Made by a program: the position numbers and the translations under genes. Positions 17,606 to 25,321 of a stretch of 64,000 bases of DNA are shown here, piece by piece. Source of the stretch: Microbacterium azadirachtae. GTDB lineage: Bacteria > Actinomycetota > Actinomycetes > Actinomycetales > Microbacteriaceae. Every line of letters starts with the position of its first letter. Position 1 is the first letter of the stretch. The notes under the pieces are model-generated. The model searched no databases. It saw only the letters and a list, made by a program, of their open reading frames with translations, and had not been told where the DNA came from. Where the stretch lies: positions 62,001 through 126,000 of the forward strand of contig NZ_JYIT01000082.1 in NCBI RefSeq assembly GCF_000956545.1, given 5' to 3'.

Positions 17606-18553
17606 GTGCGCGCAGCCGTCTACTCGTCCGCGGGGCCTGCCGCGGAGGTCATCGCCGTGCAGGAGGTCGACGCGCCGGTCGCCGGCGCCGGAGAGGTCCT
17701 CGTCCGTGTCGCGGCGGTCGGACTCAACCCCGTCGACGTCAAGATCCGCGCGGCGGGGCACGACTTCGGTGCGATCCGTTACACCGAGCGCCCGGGCTGG
17801 GACGTCGCGGGAACCGTGGTCGCCGTGGGACCCGGCGTGGCGGGGTGGAGCGAGGGGGACGCGGTGTTCGCGCTCGCGCGCTTCCCCGAGGCGGCGCACA
17901 CCCTCGCCGAGCTCGTGGCCCTCCCCGTCTCCGACATCGCGGCGGCGCCGCGCGCATGGAGCGCCGCCCAGGCGGGTGCCGCCCCGCTCGCCGCGCTGAC
18001 CGCGTGGCAGGCCCTGGACGCCGCCGGCGTCGGCGCGGACGACGGCGCACGCGTGCTCGTGCTCGGCGGCGCCGGCGGAGTGGGACACCTCGTGGTGCAG
18101 CTCGCGAAGGCGCGCGGAGCGCACGTCATCGCGACCGCCGGTCCGGCGAAGCAGGAGCTCGTCACCGCGTGGGGCGCGGACGAGATGGTCGACCATCACG
18201 ATGACGACGCGCTCGCCGCGATCGAACCGGTGGACGCGGTCATCGTCACGGTCTCGGACACGCTCCCGCCGCGCGGCGCGATCCGCGAGGGGACCGCGGT
18301 CGTCACGATCACCGGGTACTCCGCAGCGCAGGAGGCGGAGCTCCGCGCCGGGGGAGCGGATCCGGTCCGGCGGATCCTGGTCGCCGCGAACGGGCCTCAG
18401 CTGGCGGAGATCTCCGCGCTCGCCGATGCGGGCCGTCTCACCGTGCACCTGGACTCGGAGTACCGCCTGAGCGATCTCGCCGCCGCGCAGGAGCGGGTCG
18501 AGACCGGGCACGTCACCGGCAAGGTCGTGGTGCTCGTCGATCCTCGCGACTGA
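17606..18553 (+). CDS. NADP-dependent medium-chain oxidoreductase (quinone-reductase type)
   Basis: 315 residues from GTG 17606, which has GGGGAG 5 nt upstream. MDR-superfamily zinc-free reductase: N-terminal catalytic fold with VAAVGLNPVDVKIRAAGHD and GWDVAGTVVAVGPGV, then a Rossmann domain with VLVLGGAGGVGHLVVQLAKARGA (about 147-169). No structural or catalytic zinc cysteines are present, as in quinone oxidoreductases. It forms a probable operon with the aldo/keto reductase upstream. Confidence 0.9.
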   Translation: MRAAVYSSAGPAAEVIAVQEVDAPVAGAGEVLVRVAAVGLNPVDVKIRAAGHDFGAIRYTERPGWDVAGTVVAVGPGVAGWSEGDAVFALARFPEAAHTLAELVALPVSDIAAAPRAWSAAQAGAAPLAALTAWQALDAAGVGADDGARVLVLGGAGGVGHLVVQLAKARGAHVIATAGPAKQELVTAWGADEMVDHHDDDALAAIEPVDAVIVTVSDTLPPRGAIREGTAVVTITGYSAAQEAELRAGGADPVRRILVAANGPQLAEISALADAGRLTVHLDSEYRLSDLAAAQERVETGHVTGKVVVLVDPRD

Positions 18554-18571
18554 TCGGGCGACCGTCGCGCG

Positions 18572-19081
18572 TCAGGCGTCGAAGCTCAGGCTGAGCTTGC
18601 GCAGCAGGGCGGCGATGCGCTCGCGGTCGCCGCGGCTCAGGGCGGACAGCAGGGTGGCCTCGGCGTCGACGAGGCGCGTGATCGCCGCATCCACGCGCAG
18701 CCTGCCGTCGTCGGTGAGCGTCACCAGGACGCTGCGACCGTCGTCCGGATCCGCCTCGCGGCGCACCAGCCTCCGGCCGACCAGCCGGTCGATGCGGTTG
18801 GTCATCGTGCCGCTGGAGACGAGGGTCTGCTGCAGCAGCTGCTTCGGGCTGAGCTGGAACGGGGAGCCCGCCCGGCGCAGCGCCGACAGCACATCCCATT
18901 CCCAGGTCTCCAGGTCGCTGCGGCGGAACACGTCGCGGCGGGCGCGGTCCAGCAGCCGCGAGAGGCGGTCGACGCGGGAGAGCACCTCGAGCGGGGAGAA
19001 GTCCAGATCCGGACGCTGCGTGTTCCACGCCGCGACGATCCGGTCGACCTCGTCGCCGGTCCGTTCCGCATCGATGCTCAT
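18572..19081 (-). CDS. MarR-family transcriptional regulator
   Basis: 169 residues. The winged-helix core is clear: LETWEWDVLSALRRAGSPFQLSPKQLLQQTLVSSGTMTNRIDRLVGRRLVRREADPDDGRSVLVTLTDDGR, including the wing DPDDGRS. MarR dimers usually repress efflux, stress or catabolic genes and respond to small aromatic ligands (family knowledge). The start is 7 nt after the stop of the GNAT gene on the same strand, so the two are co-transcribed. It is convergent with the oxidoreductase pair. Confidence 0.9.
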   Translation of the reverse strand: MSIDAERTGDEVDRIVAAWNTQRPDLDFSPLEVLSRVDRLSRLLDRARRDVFRRSDLETWEWDVLSALRRAGSPFQLSPKQLLQQTLVSSGTMTNRIDRLVGRRLVRREADPDDGRSVLVTLTDDGRLRVDAAITRLVDAEATLLSALSRGDRERIAALLRKLSLSFDA

Positions 19082-19088
19082 CCGTCCA

Positions 19089-19625
19089 TTATCGCGGGAC
19101 GGGGGCGAGGGCTCCCGGCACCGGCTGCGGGCCGGTGGCGATGCTGACCGGCAGCGTCCGCGGTGCCACGCGGATCGTCATGAAGAGGCTGTGCGGATCG
19201 TCGGTGTAGCGCCCGAACGGCTCGCACTCGTCGAACCCCGCCTGGGTGTAGAGACGATGCGCGGCCCAGAAGAAGTCGTCGGCGCCGGTCTCCAGGGACA
19301 CCCGGCCGATGCCGCGGTCGCGTGCGTCGTCGAGGAGCGCGGCGAGCATGACCGACGCCACCCCTCTGCCGCGCATGGCCGGAGCGGTGCGCATCGATTT
19401 GAGCTCCTCGTGACCTGGCTCGAGCGCGGCCAAGGCGCCGGTGCCGGCGAGGACGCCGTCGACCGTCGCGGTGAACAGCCGCACGGTCGGCGCGAGCAGG
19501 CGGGCGATGTCGAGCGCGTGCCGGCTCTCCGGCGGCGCGGTGGCCTCCATGTCCCGCAGATGGTCGGTCAGGAAGCGCTCCAGCTCCGGCGTCGGGGTGT
19601 GCACCCGGGTGATGCGGATGTTCAT
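19089..19625 (-). CDS. GNAT-family N-acetyltransferase
   Basis: 178 residues from ATG 19625; an in-frame extension further upstream would run back through the tRNA-Gln gene and is rejected. The acetyl-CoA binding motif A is MRTAPAMRGRGVASVMLAALLDDARDRG (R-G-R-G-V-A), followed by VSLETG and a YTQAGFDECEPFGRY motif B. The substrate is unknown. It is the first gene of a two-gene operon with the MarR regulator. Confidence 0.88.
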   Translation of the reverse strand: MNIRITRVHTPTPELERFLTDHLRDMEATAPPESRHALDIARLLAPTVRLFTATVDGVLAGTGALAALEPGHEELKSMRTAPAMRGRGVASVMLAALLDDARDRGIGRVSLETGADDFFWAAHRLYTQAGFDECEPFGRYTDDPHSLFMTIRVAPRTLPVSIATGPQPVPGALAPVPR

Positions 19626-19739
19626 CGGACAAGCGTGACGCAGGGACGTTACAGGGGTGTTGCCGCCGGGTTCCGTGCCGGTCACGTACGGCGGGGTCTG
19701 GCAGACTTGAGGGGCGGCCGTCGCACCCGGCGTCCGCGG

Positions 19740-19811
19740 TCCGCCGTGGTGTAATGGCAGCACGACAGCCTTTGGAGCTGTGAGGTCCGGGTTCGAATCC
19801 TGGCGGCGGAG
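19740..19811 (+). tRNA. tRNA-Gln (anticodon TTG)
   Basis: 72 nt that fold as a full cloverleaf: 7-bp acceptor TCCGCCG/CGGCGGA, D-arm GTG...CAC, anticodon stem ACAGC/GCTGT with loop CTTTGGA (anticodon TTG at 19772-19774), T-arm CCGGG-TTCGAAT-CCTGG, discriminator G. CCA is not encoded. The glmU start codon comes only 1 nt after the discriminator base. Confidence 0.97.
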
Positions 19812-19812
19812 C

Positions 19813-21240
19813 ATGACGCAGAACGCACTCGCCATCATCGTGCTCGCCGCCGGTCAGGGCACGCGCATGAAGTCCCGTCTTCCCAAGGTGCTGCACCCGA
19901 TCGGCGGGCGCACGCTCGTCGGGCACGTGCTCGCGACGGCGTCGCGGCTCGGCGCGGAGACCGTCGAGGTCGTGGTGCGCCACGAGCGCGACCAGGTGGT
20001 GGCGGCTCTCGCGAGCGAGCACCCGGACGCGGTCATCGTGGACCAGGACGAGATCCCCGGCACCGGCCGGGCCGTGCAGGTCGCACTCGACGCGCTGCCC
20101 TCCGGCTTCGACGGCGACGTCCTCGTGCTCTCCGGCGACGTGCCGCTGCTGGAGGAGGAGACGCTGCAGGGCCTCGTGGACGCGCATCGTGCGGCGGCCG
20201 CCGCGGCGACCGTGCTGAGCGCGATCGTCGACGACCCCACCGGATACGGGCGGATCATCCGCGACGAGGCCGGGGACGTGGCCCGCATCGTCGAGCAGAA
20301 GGACGCGGACGACGCCGAGAAGGCCACGCGCGAGATCAACGCCGGCGTGTACGTGTTCCGCGCCGGACTGCTGCGTGCGGAGCTCGCGCAGGTGACCACC
20401 GACAACGCCCAGGGCGAGATGTACCTGACCACGGTGATCGGGCTGCTGCGGGAGCACGACCAGAAGGTGGCGGTCGAGATCGCCGCCGACACCGCCGCCA
20501 CGTTCGGCATCAACGACCGGATCCAGCTCGCCGAGGCGGCGCGCACCCTGAACGACCGCATCGTGCGCCGCTGGCAGCGCGAGGGGGTGTCGATCCAGGA
20601 TCCGGCGACGACCTGGATCGACGACGACGTGACGCTCGCCCCCGACGTGACGATCCTGCCGAACACGCACATCCTGCGCGCCAGCACGGTCGCGACCGGT
20701 GCGGTGATCGGCCCCGACACGACCCTTGTCAGCACGGAGGTGGGGGAGGACGCCGAGGTGCGCCGCTCCGAGGCGACGCTCGCCGTGATCGGTGCGCGCG
20801 CCACCGTCGGCCCGTTCTCCTACCTGCGCGCCGGCACGACCCTCGGCGAGGGCGGCAAGATCGGCGCCTACGTCGAGACGAAGAACGCCCAGATCGGCGA
20901 CGACTCCAAGGTGCCGCACCTTTCCTACGTCGGCGACGCGACAGTCGGTCGTGGCGTCAACCTCGGCGCGTCCACCATCACGGCGAACTACGACGACGTC
21001 AACAAGCACCGCACCGAGATCGGGGACGAGGTGCACACCGGCTCGCACACGGTGCTCGTCGCGCCCGTTAGGCTGGGAGCCGGCGCGAAGACCGGCGCCG
21101 GAGCCGTCGTCCGCAAGGACGTCCCCGCCGGTGCTCTCGCGATGAGCGTCGCACCCCAGCGCAACATCGAGGGGTGGGTCCAGAAGAACAGAGCAGGCAC
21201 GGCCGCAGCAGATGCGGCGCGTGCCGATTCGGCGGAATAG
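19813..21240 (+). CDS. glmU: Bifunctional GlcNAc-1-phosphate uridylyltransferase / glucosamine-1-phosphate acetyltransferase
   Basis: 475 residues. Makes UDP-GlcNAc for peptidoglycan and cell-wall glycans. The N-terminal pyrophosphorylase has LAAGQGTRMKSRLPKVLHPIGG (11-32), and the C-terminal left-handed beta-helix acetyltransferase has hexapeptide repeats and the conserved LSYVGDATVG and GASTITANYDD. The start at 19813 is forced: the nucleotide-binding motif begins only ten residues later. The tRNA-Gln ends 1 nt before the ATG, so there is no independent ribosome site; processing of the tRNA 3' end would release a nearly leaderless glmU mRNA (inference). prs follows 9 nt later. Confidence 0.95.
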   Translation: MTQNALAIIVLAAGQGTRMKSRLPKVLHPIGGRTLVGHVLATASRLGAETVEVVVRHERDQVVAALASEHPDAVIVDQDEIPGTGRAVQVALDALPSGFDGDVLVLSGDVPLLEEETLQGLVDAHRAAAAAATVLSAIVDDPTGYGRIIRDEAGDVARIVEQKDADDAEKATREINAGVYVFRAGLLRAELAQVTTDNAQGEMYLTTVIGLLREHDQKVAVEIAADTAATFGINDRIQLAEAARTLNDRIVRRWQREGVSIQDPATTWIDDDVTLAPDVTILPNTHILRASTVATGAVIGPDTTLVSTEVGEDAEVRRSEATLAVIGARATVGPFSYLRAGTTLGEGGKIGAYVETKNAQIGDDSKVPHLSYVGDATVGRGVNLGASTITANYDDVNKHRTEIGDEVHTGSHTVLVAPVRLGAGAKTGAGAVVRKDVPAGALAMSVAPQRNIEGWVQKNRAGTAAADAARADSAE

Positions 21241-21249
21241 GCGGGTCCG

Positions 21250-22287
21250 ATGGGGCGCAAGAAGAACACGACGGTCGAGCTGGATCGCGAGAACGACATC
21301 GCGCCAGGACTGGTCGCCAAGACCAAGAAGAGGCTCGTCGTCGCCGGCGGACGCTCGCATCCGGAGCTGACCGCCGCGGTCGCCGCGGCGCTCGGCACCG
21401 AGATCGCTCCGGTCGAGCACCGCACCTTCGCCTCGGGCGAGCTGTACGCCCGCTTCGAGGTGTCGATCCGCGGCTGCGACCTGTTCATCGTGCAGTCGTT
21501 CGGCGATCCGATCAACGAGTGGCTCATGGAGACGCTCATCATGCTCGACGCCGCCAAGCGCGCGTCGGCGAAGCGCATCACCGTCGTCGCGCCGTACTAT
21601 CCGTACGCCCGGCAGGACAAGAAGGGCCGCGGCCGCGAGCCGATCTCGGCCCGTCTGGTCGCCGACATGCTCAAGGTGGCCGGCGCCGATCGCGTGATGA
21701 GCGTCGACCTGCACGCCGCGCAGATCCAGGGCTTCTTCGACGGTCCCGTCGACCACCTCTTCGCCAAGCCCGTGCTGCTCAAGCACTTCGAGGACACCCT
21801 GACCGCCGAGGACCGGGCGACGCTCACCATCGTCTCGCCCGACATGGGCCGGGTGCGGGTCGCCGACACCTGGTCGGACAGCCTCGACGCGCCGCTCGCG
21901 ATCATCCACAAGCGCCGCGACCCGAAGGTCGCGAACCAGGTCTCGGTGCACGAGATCGTGGGCACCGTGGACGGGCGCACCTGTCTCCTCGTCGACGACA
22001 TGATCGACACCGGCGGCACCATCGTCAAGGCCGCTCAGGCGCTCAAGGCCAACGGCGCCCGCAAGGTGATCGTCGCCGCCACCCACGCGATCTTCTCCGA
22101 CCCCGCCAGCGAGCGCCTGCAGGACTCGTCGATCGACGAGGTGGTCGTCACCGACACGATCCCGCTGTCCGAGAAGCGCCGCTTCCCTGGACTCCGGATC
22201 CTCCCGATCGCGCCGCTGCTGGCCACCGCCATCCGCCAGGTGTTCGAGGACGGATCCGTCACGAGCATGTTCGACGGCGCCGCCTGA
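21250..22287 (+). CDS. prs: Ribose-phosphate pyrophosphokinase
   Basis: 345 residues. Makes PRPP from ribose-5-phosphate and ATP for nucleotide, His, Trp and NAD synthesis. Family motifs: FASGELYARFEVSIRGCD, the flexible catalytic loop YYPYARQDKKGRGREPIS, SVDLHAAQIQGFFDGPVDHL, and the PRPP-binding LLVDDMIDTGGT. The N-terminus is about 25 residues longer than in E. coli (GRKKNTTVELDRENDIAPGL). It lies 9 nt after glmU and ends at a strong stem-loop, so it is probably in the tRNA-Gln/glmU/prs transcription unit. Confidence 0.95.
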   Translation: MGRKKNTTVELDRENDIAPGLVAKTKKRLVVAGGRSHPELTAAVAAALGTEIAPVEHRTFASGELYARFEVSIRGCDLFIVQSFGDPINEWLMETLIMLDAAKRASAKRITVVAPYYPYARQDKKGRGREPISARLVADMLKVAGADRVMSVDLHAAQIQGFFDGPVDHLFAKPVLLKHFEDTLTAEDRATLTIVSPDMGRVRVADTWSDSLDAPLAIIHKRRDPKVANQVSVHEIVGTVDGRTCLLVDDMIDTGGTIVKAAQALKANGARKVIVAATHAIFSDPASERLQDSSIDEVVVTDTIPLSEKRRFPGLRILPIAPLLATAIRQVFEDGSVTSMFDGAA

Positions 22288-22300
22288 TTACGACGGATCT

Positions 22301-22338
22301 CGAAGGGCCCGACCGGCGCACGCGGGTCGGGCCCTTCG
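22301..22338 (+). terminator. Terminator stem-loop after prs
   Basis: CGAAGGGCCCGAC (22301-22313) pairs perfectly with GTCGGGCCCTTCG (22326-22338), 13 bp, 14 nt after the prs stop. Confidence 0.75.
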
Positions 22339-22409
22339 CCGTTTCGCCGCTCACGTCGGAGACGGACTTCTCAAAGGGAACGCACAGGCGCGTTGCGGAA
22401 GCTGGATCC

Positions 22410-22898
22410 ATGAAGCTCTCGACCCCGGTACGTCACGGATCCGCCCTCGTCGGCATCGCCGGAACGCTGCTCCTGGCCGGGTGCGCGGCCGAGGCCTCCT
22501 CGGCCGAGACGACGAAGGACACGACCCCGCCGCAGAACACGGCGACGGCGACCCCGTCTGCGACCTCGGGCTCCTCGTCGTCGACGGGCGGAGCCGGAAC
22601 GATCTACAAGGACGGCACCTACACCGCGGACGGGTCGTACCAGACGCCCGAGACGGTCGAGAAGATCTCGGTGTCGATCACGGTGCACGACGACGCGGTG
22701 ACTGCGGTCGAGGTCACCGGGGATCCGCAGGCCGCGGAGACCAAGCACTACCAGGCGCAGTTCATCGGCGGGATCTCCGCGCAGGTGGTGGGCAAGAAGC
22801 TCGACGACATCTCCGTCAGCCGGGTGTCGGGATCCTCGTTGACCAGCAAGGGGTTCACGCAGGCGCTCGACGAGATCCGCACCGAAGCCAAGCGCTGA
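22410..22898 (+). CDS. FMN-binding domain lipoprotein
   Basis: 162 residues. A signal peptide with lipobox LLAGC (Cys25) is followed by a Thr/Ser-rich linker (to ~residue 65) and an FMN_bind domain (KDGTYTADGSY ... VTAVEVTGDPQAAETKHYQAQFIGGISAQVVGKK). FMN_bind domains carry FMN attached through phosphoester to a Thr/Ser in a (S/T)GA(S/T) motif, and the attachment is made by ApbE (family knowledge). Here the matching spot reads VSGSSLTSKGF (S140-G-S-S143), a variant in which Ala is Ser and the acceptor would be Ser. It is likely an extracytoplasmic electron carrier working with the two genes that follow. Confidence 0.87.
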   Translation: MKLSTPVRHGSALVGIAGTLLLAGCAAEASSAETTKDTTPPQNTATATPSATSGSSSSTGGAGTIYKDGTYTADGSYQTPETVEKISVSITVHDDAVTAVEVTGDPQAAETKHYQAQFIGGISAQVVGKKLDDISVSRVSGSSLTSKGFTQALDEIRTEAKR

Positions 22899-22905
22899 GC
22901 GACGC

Positions 22906-23769
22906 GTGGACGTCTGGCGGTTCGAGGCGATCGGCACCGTCTGGGAGATCGAGACGGCCCGGCCGCTGACGGCCCGGGAGCGCGAGGCGATCGGGGACGC
23001 GATCGAGGACTTCGACCACACCTGGTCCCGCTTCCGCGACGACTCCCTCGTGACGGCGCTCGCCGCCGAGCCTCAGGAGGTCCCCGCGCCGCCGGACGCC
23101 GTCGCCATGCTCGACCTCTACCGCGCCCTGTCGGATGCCACGGGCGGTGCCGTGCAGCCCCTCGTGGGCGACAGCCTGGTGGCGCGGGGGTACGACGCGG
23201 GGTACTCGCTGCAGGACCACGGGGCCCGGCCGGCGCCCCGCGACTGGACCGAGCAGCTCGCCTGGGACGACGGGGCCCTGGAGCTGCACGCGCCGGCGCT
23301 CATCGATGTCGGGGCGATCGGCAAGGGACGGCTCGTCGATGTCGTGCACGACCTTCTCGGCGCTCTCGGCCACGTCGAGCATCTCGTCGATGCCGGAGGC
23401 GACCTCCGCCGACGCGGAGGACCCCTCCGCGTCGGGCTGGAGCATCCGTTCGATGCGACGCGGGCGATCGGCGTCGCCGTCGTCACGGATGCGGCGCTGT
23501 GCGGATCCGCCGTGAACCGGCGCGCGTGGCCGGGGCTGCACGGCGGGCTGCACCATGTGCTGGACGCCCGCACGGGTGAGCCGGTGCGCACGATCGCCGC
23601 GACCTGGGCGATCGCAGGGGAGGCGATGCTGGCCGACGCGGCCGCCACGGCGCTCTTCTTCGACGGGGGTGCGGAGTTCGCCGCGCAGTTCGGTGTGGAA
23701 TGGGTGCGGATGACCACCGCGGGCGTGGTCGAATGGTCGGCCGGGAGTCGGATGGAGGTGTTCGCGTGA
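22906..23769 (+). CDS. ApbE-like FAD:protein FMN transferase
   Basis: 287 residues from GTG 22906, 7 nt after the lipoprotein gene. ApbE family: early HTWSRFRDDSLV, then LIDVGAIGKGRLVDVV (FAD-binding and catalytic region) and [12 protein letters not shown] (the DxGG metal and flavin motif), ending with the AxxADAAATALFF helix. It transfers FMN from FAD to a Ser/Thr of a target protein. No signal peptide is seen, so it may act in the cytoplasm or be exported with help. The obvious target is the FMN_bind lipoprotein next door. The stop overlaps the following GTG start (GTGA). Confidence 0.88.
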   Translation: MDVWRFEAIGTVWEIETARPLTAREREAIGDAIEDFDHTWSRFRDDSLVTALAAEPQEVPAPPDAVAMLDLYRALSDATGGAVQPLVGDSLVARGYDAGYSLQDHGARPAPRDWTEQLAWDDGALELHAPALIDVGAIGKGRLVDVVHDLLGALGHVEHLVDAGGDLRRRGGPLRVGLEHPFDATRAIGVAVVTDAALCGSAVNRRAWPGLHGGLHHVLDARTGEPVRTIAATWAIAGEAMLADAAATALFFDGGAEFAAQFGVEWVRMTTAGVVEWSAGSRMEVFA

Positions 23770-25292
23770 TCGCGACGCTCGTCGAGGTGCGCCAGAGGGT
23801 GCTCGGTCAGCTGGGACGGCTGTCGATGTACCGGCTGACGCTGTACGCGCTGATCGCCCTGACCGCGATCGCGGTGGCCGAGTCGGCGGCGGGATGGATC
23901 GGCGTCACGCCGCTCGACCTCGTCGCGAGCCTCGGCGTGCTGCTGCTCGCCACGTTCTGCACGGACGCGGTCGCGCAGGCGCTGCTGCGTGTGCCCCGGC
24001 GGATCGAGTCCTCGCTGATCACGGCGCTGATCCTCCTCTTCGTCGTGCAGCCGGGGGCGAACCCCGACCAGGTCGGCGGCATCGCCCTGGCGGGCGTCGC
24101 GGCGAGCGCCTCGAAATACGTGCTGGTGTGGCGCGGACGCCACCTGCTCAATCCGGCGGCGGTCGGCGCGACGGTGCTGACGCTCACCGGGCTGGGCTTC
24201 TCCGCCTGGTGGATCGGCACCCCGACGATGGCGGTGCCCGTGATCGTGCTCGGGCTGCTCGTGCTGTGGCGCACCGAGCGGCTCACCATGGTGCTGCTGT
24301 TCGTCGTCGTGTACGCGGGGGTGTCGGTGGCGCGGCTCTCCGCGCAGTCGGCCGCCGCGGGCCTCGCGGTCGACACCGGTTCGCTGCTCACGTCGGCGCT
24401 GCTGCAGTCGCCGGTGCTGTTCCTCGGCGCGTTCATGCTGAGCGAGCCGCTCACGCTGCCCGCCCGCCGCGGGCAGCGGCTGCTCGTCGCGGCCGCGGTG
24501 GCGGTCCTCGCGGGCTGGCCGCTGAACCTCGGTGTCATCACCCTCGGACAGGAGCGCGCGCTGCTGGTCGGCAACCTGCTCGCGGCCGTGCTCGTCGGAC
24601 GCGCCGGGATCCGCCTGTCCCTCGTGCGCCGCCGGGCTCTCACGCCCACCGTGGACGAGCTCACCTTCCGCACGCGGCGCCGGCTGCGCTTCGTCCCCGG
24701 CCAGTACCTCGAGCTGCAGGTGCCGCATCGCCGCCCCGACGCCCGCGGCACCCGTCGCGAGTTCAGCATCGCGTCCGCGCCGGATGAGCTGCCCTTCGTG
24801 CGCATCGCCTACCGCGAGGCCGAGCCCGGCTCGTCGTACAAGCGCGCGCTCGGCGTCGTGCAGATCGACGACGTGCTCACCGCGACCGGCGTCTGGGGCG
24901 ACTTCGTGCTGCCCGGTCCCGACGTGCCGGTCCTTCTCGTGGCGGCGGGGATCGGCGTCACGCCGTTCGTGTCGCAGCTCGGCGCCGGCGACCGCGCCGA
25001 CGCGGTGCTCGTGCTCGTCGCGTCCTCGGCGCAGGAGAGCGCGTACCTCGACGAGGTGGCGGCATCGGGCGCCCGGGTCGTCGTGGTGACGCCCGACCGT
25101 CCTGCGGAGCTGCCCGCCGGAGTCGAGTGGGCCGGCGGAGGACGCCTCGACGCGGCTGCGCTGCGCGCGCTGGTGCCGGACCTGGATCGCCGTCACGCGT
25201 TCGTGTCGGGACCGCCGCGCCTGATCGCGGACCTCGCACCCGCGCTGCGCGGCGCGCGCCGGCTCACCACCGACGCGTTCGCCGGATACTGA
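23766..25292 (+). CDS. RnfD/NqrB-like membrane domain fused to ferredoxin-NAD(P) reductase domain
   Basis: 508 residues. Residues ~22-285 hold about nine to ten hydrophobic helices with RnfD/NqrB features, including LLNPAAVGAT and FMLSEPLTLPARRG (223-236, compare the RnfD FMATDPVTSP segment). Residues ~290-508 form an FNR-type domain: FVPGQYLELQVP, flavin motif RREFSIAS (330-337), nucleotide motif VAAGIGVTPF (392-401) and the closing HAFVSGPPRL. The fusion would take electrons from cytoplasmic NAD(P)H to a membrane flavin and then to the flavinylated lipoprotein outside. The gene overlaps apbE by 4 nt, completing a three-gene unit. Confidence 0.88.
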   Translation: MIATLVEVRQRVLGQLGRLSMYRLTLYALIALTAIAVAESAAGWIGVTPLDLVASLGVLLLATFCTDAVAQALLRVPRRIESSLITALILLFVVQPGANPDQVGGIALAGVAASASKYVLVWRGRHLLNPAAVGATVLTLTGLGFSAWWIGTPTMAVPVIVLGLLVLWRTERLTMVLLFVVVYAGVSVARLSAQSAAAGLAVDTGSLLTSALLQSPVLFLGAFMLSEPLTLPARRGQRLLVAAAVAVLAGWPLNLGVITLGQERALLVGNLLAAVLVGRAGIRLSLVRRRALTPTVDELTFRTRRRLRFVPGQYLELQVPHRRPDARGTRREFSIASAPDELPFVRIAYREAEPGSSYKRALGVVQIDDVLTATGVWGDFVLPGPDVPVLLVAAGIGVTPFVSQLGAGDRADAVLVLVASSAQESAYLDEVAASGARVVVVTPDRPAELPAGVEWAGGGRLDAAALRALVPDLDRRHAFVSGPPRLIADLAPALRGARRLTTDAFAGY

Positions 25293-25321
25293 CCCGCCGG
25301 GCGGAAGGGCGAGCGGCGCTC

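Noticed and set aside
19078-22086. A 1002-codon open frame on the minus strand opposite glmU and prs
   Set aside because: It is antisense to two unmistakable enzymes and the tRNA, has His/Arg/Asp-biased low-complexity composition and no domain. It is a side effect of high GC and of codon bias on the other strand.
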